6,179 nucleotides of DNA from Microcaldota archaeon (GTDB taxonomy: Archaea > Micrarchaeota > Micrarchaeia > Micrarchaeales > Micrarchaeaceae). A program made the position numbers and the translations under genes. This document shows positions 1 to 3,936 of the stretch, in pieces. The notes below the pieces were generated by a model, which saw nothing but the letters and a program-made list of their open reading frames with translations, ran no database searches and was not told where the DNA came from. The DNA lies in assembly GCA_021836925.1 (NCBI GenBank), contig JAKBHG010000041.1, forward strand, positions 1 through 6,179, in the 5' to 3' direction. Position 1 is the stretch's first letter, and every line of letters starts with the position of its first letter.

Positions 1-669
1 CGTAGGCTTGTTCGAGAGCACGATAACCCGGTCTGAAAGCTCGACCGCCTCTTCGACGTTGTGCGTCACCATGATCACGCTGTTGACAGAGATCGCCTTG
101 CTCCTGAGGAGGGTGAGGATCTGGCTCCTGAGGTCGTTCGCCGTTATCTCGTCCAGAGAGCTGAATGGCTCGTCCATGAGCAGGACCTTCGGGTTCGACA
201 CCACTGCCCTGGCTATGCCAACCCTCTGCTTCATCCCGCCGCTCAGCACGGACGGATACGAATCCTCGGATCCACGCAGGCCGAAGTGGTGGAGAATCCT
301 CCTTGCCTTCTCCTCCTTCTCCTTGTTGCCCGTGCTGTAGAGGGAGAGGCCGAGCTTTACATTCTCCACGTTTGTCAGCCAGGGGAGAAGCCCGAAGTCC
401 TGGAAGACAAACGACAGCTCAGATATTGGCGCTGTTATCTCCCTGCCATTGTACAGCACCGTTCCGCTATCCTGCCTTATCAGCCCTGCTATTATCCTGA
501 GGAGGGTGCTCTTCCCGCATCCGGATGGGCCGATTATCGAGATGAACTCCTCCTGCGGCGCGTCGAAAGTGATCCCGTTGAGTATCTTGACCTGCTTCTT
601 CACGTCATAGAAGAACACTATGTCCTTTACGCTTATCGTGTCCATCTTCTCGCTCTTCCGCCTTCTCAT
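1..669 (-). CDS. ABC transporter ATPase, nitrate/sulfonate/taurine importer type (3' end beyond window)
   Basis: This is the cytoplasmic ATP-hydrolysing subunit that drives the permease encoded just upstream. I translated 223 residues from the ATG at 669 to the window edge. All core ABC motifs are present in order: Walker A GPSGCGKST (47-55), Q-loop Q90, signature LSGGMKQR (142-149), Walker B VLLMDEP (162-168), D-loop SSLD (170-173) and H-loop H203. The LSGGMKQR signature and the short helical region match the NrtD/SsuB/TauB group, which import anions. The start overlaps the permease stop by four bases (ATGA), so translation is probably coupled and both share one transcript. Typical family members are about 250-260 residues. 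Partners of duplicated permeases can carry an extra C-terminal AAA-associated domain, which would lie off the left edge and cannot be judged. The substrate is unknown. The ATPase assignment is very secure; the anion specificity is inferred from family resemblance. Confidence 0.95.
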   Translation of the reverse strand, partial: MRRRKSEKMDTISVKDIVFFYDVKKQVKILNGITFDAPQEEFISIIGPSGCGKSTLLRIIAGLIRQDSGTVLYNGREITAPISELSFVFQDFGLLPWLTNVENVKLGLSLYSTGNKEKEEKARRILHHFGLRGSEDSYPSVLSGGMKQRVGIARAVVSNPKVLLMDEPFSSLDEITANDLRSQILTLLRSKAISVNSVIMVTHNVEEAVELSDRVIVLSNKPT

Positions 670-2309
670 CTATAGACCTCCGCTACGCTCTTGTAAAGCC
701 TCTTCCACACGAATGTGTTTATCAATATTATCATGACAGTAAGGTTAATTAGCGCTATCGCCATGAGAAGAAGAGGCTGGTTGACAACGACGCCGCCGAT
801 GACCGTGCCTGGCGCCGCCGACAGCGATGCGTCAAGGAGCTGCCCTAGACCAGTATGCACGGAGCTTATCACCGTGCTCCCACCTATTCCCGCATTGGTG
901 AAGAACTCCGCCACTATGCTCGCGTTCCATTCTGCCGCTATCCCCGTGACGGCCCCTGTTATCAGCCCCGGGACTATAGCTTTCACATAGATCTTCCTCC
1001 ATGCATCCAGCCTCCTCACATGGAACACCTTCTTTATCTCGAGAAGATTATCGGAGAGGTCCCTCGAGTTGGCGAGCGCTCCGAAGATGACGTACCAGAC
1101 GCCGCTGAGGAAGAAGATTATGAACGCCACTATCTCCCCCTGCATCGGATTTCCAGCGAACGCTGCAGCGATGACAGGCAGCACCAGGGTAGCGGGGATA
1201 GACGCTATTATCTGGATCAGCGTCACGTATCCGCTCAGCCGCTTCGTCATGAATATGATGTAGATGCAGAGCGGGACAGACACGACGAGGATGATTACGA
1301 AAACCAGCCATATCCTCGCGAACGACGCAGCTAGCGAGGCGAGCACCAGCGATTCATACGACATTGTCGTTTGATTGATGTTGCCAGTGATGAACAGCAG
1401 AGCCACGACCGCGATGAGGAACAGGAGGGTGTAGTAGTACTTGTGCCACCATACCGGTTCCTTGCGGATTGCTGGCTGGGGCGGAGGCCCGACGAGGTGC
1501 CTCTTCAGGTGCCGCTTCGGCTTTATGCCGAGACCCTCCCTGTACAGGTGCTGCATCTCCCTGAATATCGCGACAGGATGCAGATGCATCCCGCGCTGCC
1601 TGTGGATGGGCTGGAGGCCTGCAGCCGCCCTCCTCCTGGCATAGTGGTTCTCGAGAGGCGCGAACAGCAGGAACCTTGTCGCAATTACGAACGCTATGAA
1701 GACGAGGAAGCCTAGGAGGTAGTAACCGAAGCTCCCAGAAATGGCGAGCTGCGTGAGCGCGACGCCTATGCCGTGCGTTACCGTGTAGTGGGCGTTGCCT
1801 ATGGAGAATATCTCGCTCGTGACCAGGTAGAATAGCCCTATCGCCCAGGAGAGCACAGACTGCTCGACAAGCCTTGGCATGGCAGCAGGGACGTAGATCT
1901 TCCTAAGCCTCTGGAACGGGCTGAGCCTGTACAGCTCAGATACCTCGAACGTCTCGTTCGGGAGCGTCCTGATCGCCTCGTACACCGCGAATATCATGTT
2001 CCAGAGCATGCTCGTCACTATGAGGAATACCACTGCGGCGTTTATCCCGAACATAGGCGGGAGTGCGACAACCACCACATAGATAACGAATGGGAAGAAG
2101 GCAAGGATGGGAAGCGTCTGGAATATGTCGATTATAGGCAGGATCACCTTCCCTGCTATCTCGGAGCGCGCAGCCCATATTCCGACAAAGAGGCTTATTA
2201 TGAAAGAGATGAGCAGCGCGACAAGCATCCTCGCCCACGATGCGCCCGTGTCGAGAAGGAGCTGCTGCGCTAGCTGGTACAGGGGAAGCGCAGCCAGGCC
2301 GATGGACAT
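666..2309 (-). CDS. Duplicated ABC permease (two fused BPD_transp_1 modules), anion importer type
   Basis: This membrane channel subunit holds two permease modules in one chain of 547 residues, so one polypeptide could form the whole pore. Module 1 covers about residues 22-215 and module 2 about 290-540. Each has an EAA-like cytoplasmic loop that docks the ATPase: residues 121-147 (containing RLRKIYVPAAMP) and 422-449 (containing AWRKIYVKAIVP). The KIYV core shared by both loops shows the internal duplication. The usual EAA-loop glycine is not obvious in either. A basic, histidine-rich linker of about 75 residues joins the halves. The layout matches the archaeal/bacterial duplicated anion permeases (COG4986-like). 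I chose ATG 2309 because a TATA-like box lies about 26 bases upstream; the in-frame TTG at 2318 is too close to it. An in-frame stop at 2334-2336 prevents further extension, so module 1 has a poorer first membrane helix than module 2. The ATPase gene follows with a 4-base overlap. Confidence 0.9.
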   Translation of the reverse strand: MSIGLAALPLYQLAQQLLLDTGASWARMLVALLISFIISLFVGIWAARSEIAGKVILPIIDIFQTLPILAFFPFVIYVVVVALPPMFGINAAVVFLIVTSMLWNMIFAVYEAIRTLPNETFEVSELYRLSPFQRLRKIYVPAAMPRLVEQSVLSWAIGLFYLVTSEIFSIGNAHYTVTHGIGVALTQLAISGSFGYYLLGFLVFIAFVIATRFLLFAPLENHYARRRAAAGLQPIHRQRGMHLHPVAIFREMQHLYREGLGIKPKRHLKRHLVGPPPQPAIRKEPVWWHKYYYTLLFLIAVVALLFITGNINQTTMSYESLVLASLAASFARIWLVFVIILVVSVPLCIYIIFMTKRLSGYVTLIQIIASIPATLVLPVIAAAFAGNPMQGEIVAFIIFFLSGVWYVIFGALANSRDLSDNLLEIKKVFHVRRLDAWRKIYVKAIVPGLITGAVTGIAAEWNASIVAEFFTNAGIGGSTVISSVHTGLGQLLDASLSAAPGTVIGGVVVNQPLLLMAIALINLTVMIILINTFVWKRLYKSVAEVYR

Positions 2310-2330
2310 GATAAACAAGGAGATGGAAGC

Positions 2331-2345
2331 AATTTAAGTTTTTGG
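2331..2345 (-). promoter_or_regulatory. Archaeal BRE/TATA promoter for the transporter operon, probably leaderless
   Basis: On the minus strand the sequence reads CCAAAAA (BRE-like, 2339-2345) followed by CTTAAATT (2331-2338). CTTAAA fits the archaeal box A pattern YTTAWA. Its centre lies 26-27 bases from the A of the ATG at 2309, the normal distance from box A to the transcription start. The transcript would therefore begin at or next to the start codon. No Shine-Dalgarno sequence precedes this ATG, which agrees with a leaderless message. Confidence 0.65.
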
Positions 2346-2372
2346 TTTTCTGGACGCAACAGTGGCGGACCT

Positions 2373-2389
2373 CCAGCAGGCGTTGCTGG
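2373..2389. repeat. Small perfect hairpin in the divergent intergenic region
   Basis: CCAGCA (2373-2378) and TGCTGG (2384-2389) form a six-pair stem around a five-base loop. It lies between the two divergent promoters, outside both. There is no T-tract beside it, so it is not a convincing terminator. The 2346-2470 stretch around it holds no gene that I can support. Confidence 0.3.
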
Positions 2390-2470
2390 GCTAATCAGAA
2401 TCAGTGAACTGCCCTTACATCATGCTTGAGCTTGCTTATTGTGAGCTCGCCGCTCCTCAGCTTCCCCCAA

Positions 2471-2490
2471 CAAAAGCTTTTTATATATTA
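2471..2490 (+). promoter_or_regulatory. Archaeal BRE/TATA promoter of the toxin-antitoxin operon
   Basis: CAAAAGC (BRE-like, 2471-2477) is followed directly by TTTTTATATATTA (2478-2490), a strong archaeal box A. Transcription would start near 2508-2510 and leave a leader of about 30 bases before the ATG at 2540. A weak Shine-Dalgarno-like AGGGGCGAT (2519-2527) lies in that leader. A second possible box, GTTATAC (2512-2518), is centred about 25 bases from the ATG and would give a leaderless start instead. The first box is the better match to consensus. Confidence 0.65.
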
Positions 2491-2499
2491 TCGTTCCAA

Positions 2500-2517
2500 T
2501 ATAACAATATAGTTATA
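2500..2517. promoter_or_regulatory. Palindromic operator candidate for AbiEi autorepression
   Basis: TATAACAATATAGTTATA is an imperfect palindrome with 8 of 9 base pairs matching: arms TATAAC and GTTATA, one A/A mismatch in the centre. It covers the predicted transcription start of the toxin-antitoxin operon. Studied AbiEi antitoxins repress their own promoters by binding inverted repeats, so this is a sensible binding site. A second, overlapping pair, TATATT (2484-2489) and AATATA (2498-2503), reaches into the TATA box. The A+T-rich composition raises the chance of accidental symmetry. Confidence 0.45.
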
Positions 2518-2539
2518 CAGGGGCGATGCTATAAAAGAA

Positions 2540-3103
2540 ATGCAACTCTACCAGATAAGGGACCTTGCAATAGCCTCGAACAGAGCTGTGTATTCGGTCC
2601 AGCAACTATCGAACCTGATAGGCAAATCGAGGGCGATATCTACAGTTTACCTCTCGAGGTTGGTCAAGAAGAAGCTTGCAATCAGGGTGATGAAGGGAAA
2701 AGTATCGTTTGTAGATGACCCCTTTGTTATTGCAACGCAGCTTGTGGAGCCCTCTTACCTGTCCCTCGACTCTGCGCTGCTGTTCCATGAAATCATACAG
2801 CAGGTCCCGAAGGAGATAGAGTGCGTTACAAGCAAGGACTCGATGAGATACGCCAGCATAGGCGCCGTATACCACAAAATCCCCAAAGGCCTGTTTTTTG
2901 GATACCGGAGACACAGCAAGGCAAATAGCTACGTATTTGTTGCAGAGCCGGAAAAGGCGGTTATCGATGGGATATATCTAAACCTGTATGGAAGGAAGGA
3001 TCTGGAGGAGCTCATGTCAAGACTGAACCGTTCCCGGCTTTTGGAACTTGCGAAGGGATTTGATGGCAGAGGCAGCAAGAAGATAGTGTCGATGATTAAA
3101 TGA
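2540..3103 (+). CDS. abiEi: AbiEi-like antitoxin / winged-helix transcriptional repressor (type IV TA)
   Basis: This 187-residue protein is predicted to be the antitoxin and autorepressor of the AbiE pair. Residues about 5-60 form a winged helix: the recognition part contains SRAISTVYLSRLVKK and the wing is the strand pair around RVMKGKVSFV. The rest matches the AbiEi antitoxin domain: SYLSLDSALLFHEII (72-86), VTSKDSMRY (96-104), a YHKIPKGLFFGY strand region (111-122), and the hallmark VAEPEKAVID (134-143). ATG 2540 is the only sensible start: no in-frame ATG, GTG or TTG lies between it and the TAG at 2510. The stop overlaps the toxin start by four bases (ATGA), giving the usual antitoxin-first order. 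In studied AbiE systems the antitoxin does not tightly bind the toxin, and counteraction is called type IV. The family assignment rests on motif recognition without a database search. The gene is more A+T-rich than the genes flanking the pair. Confidence 0.85.
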   Translation: MQLYQIRDLAIASNRAVYSVQQLSNLIGKSRAISTVYLSRLVKKKLAIRVMKGKVSFVDDPFVIATQLVEPSYLSLDSALLFHEIIQQVPKEIECVTSKDSMRYASIGAVYHKIPKGLFFGYRRHSKANSYVFVAEPEKAVIDGIYLNLYGRKDLEELMSRLNRSRLLELAKGFDGRGSKKIVSMIK

Positions 3104-3849
3104 TAAGCAAAAATGAACTGCTGGAAATAGCAAAACTGATGCTCATGAGGCCGTGGCAGCAGGAAAAGCACTATTTGCAGTACCTCACGCTTAATAGCAT
3201 CGCAGAAGAGCCGCTGGTTTTCAAAGGCGGCACCTACTTATGGCTTACACAGGGCCTTGATAGATTCTCTGAAGACCTTGATTTTACCGCTTCCGAACGC
3301 CTTTCGCACGATATTGCAGAAAAGGTATCAAGAAACTTAGGGCTTTTTGGTGTCGAGAACAAGACCAAGCCGATAACCAACAATGAAACCAGCCTTTCTT
3401 TCAGGATCAGCGCAAAGGGTCCGCTTAATACAGCCAAGATAGATGAATGCATAGTTTATGTGGAAGTCAGCAAGAGGGAGCCGATACTAAAGAAAACACT
3501 ACCGGTGAAGCTTGATTATCCACCTTACTCACTGCCTATAAAGACGATTTCAGGCATGGCGCTCGAGGAAGTCGGTGCGGAAAAGGTCAGAGCAATATTG
3601 ACCAGGCAAAAGGCCAGGGACATATACGACCTAAACTATCTGATAGCAAAAAAGAGGATAAGATTTGACGAGGAGCTGATAAACTCAAAACTCAAATATT
3701 ATAAGATGGAATTTTCTACGGGCCTTTTCATCAAGAGCGTTGCAGCAAAGCGCGGATACTACGGCAGGGAGCTTAAAGGACTGGTATTCGGTGAGCTGCC
3801 TAAATTCGAGGAAGTAAAGAAGAACATAGCAGATTGGATCAATAAGTAG
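3100..3849 (+). CDS. abiEii: AbiEii-like nucleotidyltransferase toxin (type IV TA)
   Basis: This 249-residue protein has the DNA polymerase beta-like nucleotidyltransferase fold signature of AbiEii/AbiGii toxins. The catalytic region is FKGGTYLWL (41-49) followed by RFSEDLDF (55-62). D59 and D61 are the metal-binding pair, and S57 and R55 are the family's usual neighbours. A third acidic position is likely E122 in VYVEVSKREP. The C-terminal signature EEVGAEKVRAIL (156-167) plus KARDIYDLNYL (171-181) holds the conserved K162, R173, D174 and D177. All recognised catalytic residues are present, so it looks active. Such toxins transfer nucleotides to a cellular target (tRNA for some relatives) and halt growth, often in phage defence; the target here is unknown. 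The start overlaps the antitoxin stop by four bases and lacks a clear ribosome-binding site, so translation is probably coupled. A+T content is notably high: 32% G+C at 3661-3720 by hand count. Confidence 0.88.
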   Translation: MISKNELLEIAKLMLMRPWQQEKHYLQYLTLNSIAEEPLVFKGGTYLWLTQGLDRFSEDLDFTASERLSHDIAEKVSRNLGLFGVENKTKPITNNETSLSFRISAKGPLNTAKIDECIVYVEVSKREPILKKTLPVKLDYPPYSLPIKTISGMALEEVGAEKVRAILTRQKARDIYDLNYLIAKKRIRFDEELINSKLKYYKMEFSTGLFIKSVAAKRGYYGRELKGLVFGELPKFEEVKKNIADWINK

Positions 3850-3870
3850 CCCGCACCGGTTGAGGTGGGC
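3849..3870. other. Weak hairpin at the toxin stop codon, in the convergent spacer
   Basis: GCCC (3849-3852) plus ACC (3855-3857) can pair with GGT (3864-3866) plus GGGC (3867-3870) around a GGTTGA loop, leaving a two-base bulge. It begins at the last base of the toxin stop codon. No T-tract follows on either strand, and archaeal terminators usually depend on one, so a terminator role is doubtful. The rest of the 87-base spacer to 3936 holds no gene. Confidence 0.25.
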
Positions 3871-3936
3871 TTCCAGGCAGACTCGGCCATAGAATCAGAT
3901 GATACCTGCTGCAGTGCACTCACCCCGCAACATGAC

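Noticed and set aside
61..675. A 204-codon plus-strand open frame opposite the ABC ATPase
   Set aside because: The minus strand carries every ABC motif in order; the plus-strand product has no family signature.
855..1334. A 159-codon plus-strand open frame opposite the permease
   Set aside because: It is rich in charged residues that mirror hydrophobic codons on the other strand, which is typical of a membrane-gene shadow.
2346..2470. RNA gene or CRISPR-like repeat in the divergent intergenic region
   Set aside because: No cloverleaf, no regularly spaced repeats and no conserved RNA motif were seen; there is only one small hairpin and a tandem AATCAG pair (2393-2404).
2526..2534. ATG at 2526 as the antitoxin start
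   Set aside because: It reads ATG CTA TAA in a different frame and stops at once; ATG 2540 is the only usable start.
2404..2718. A 104-codon plus-strand frame crossing the promoter and the antitoxin start
   Set aside because: It overlaps the antitoxin in another frame, would span the TATA box and operator candidate, and has no recognisable domain.
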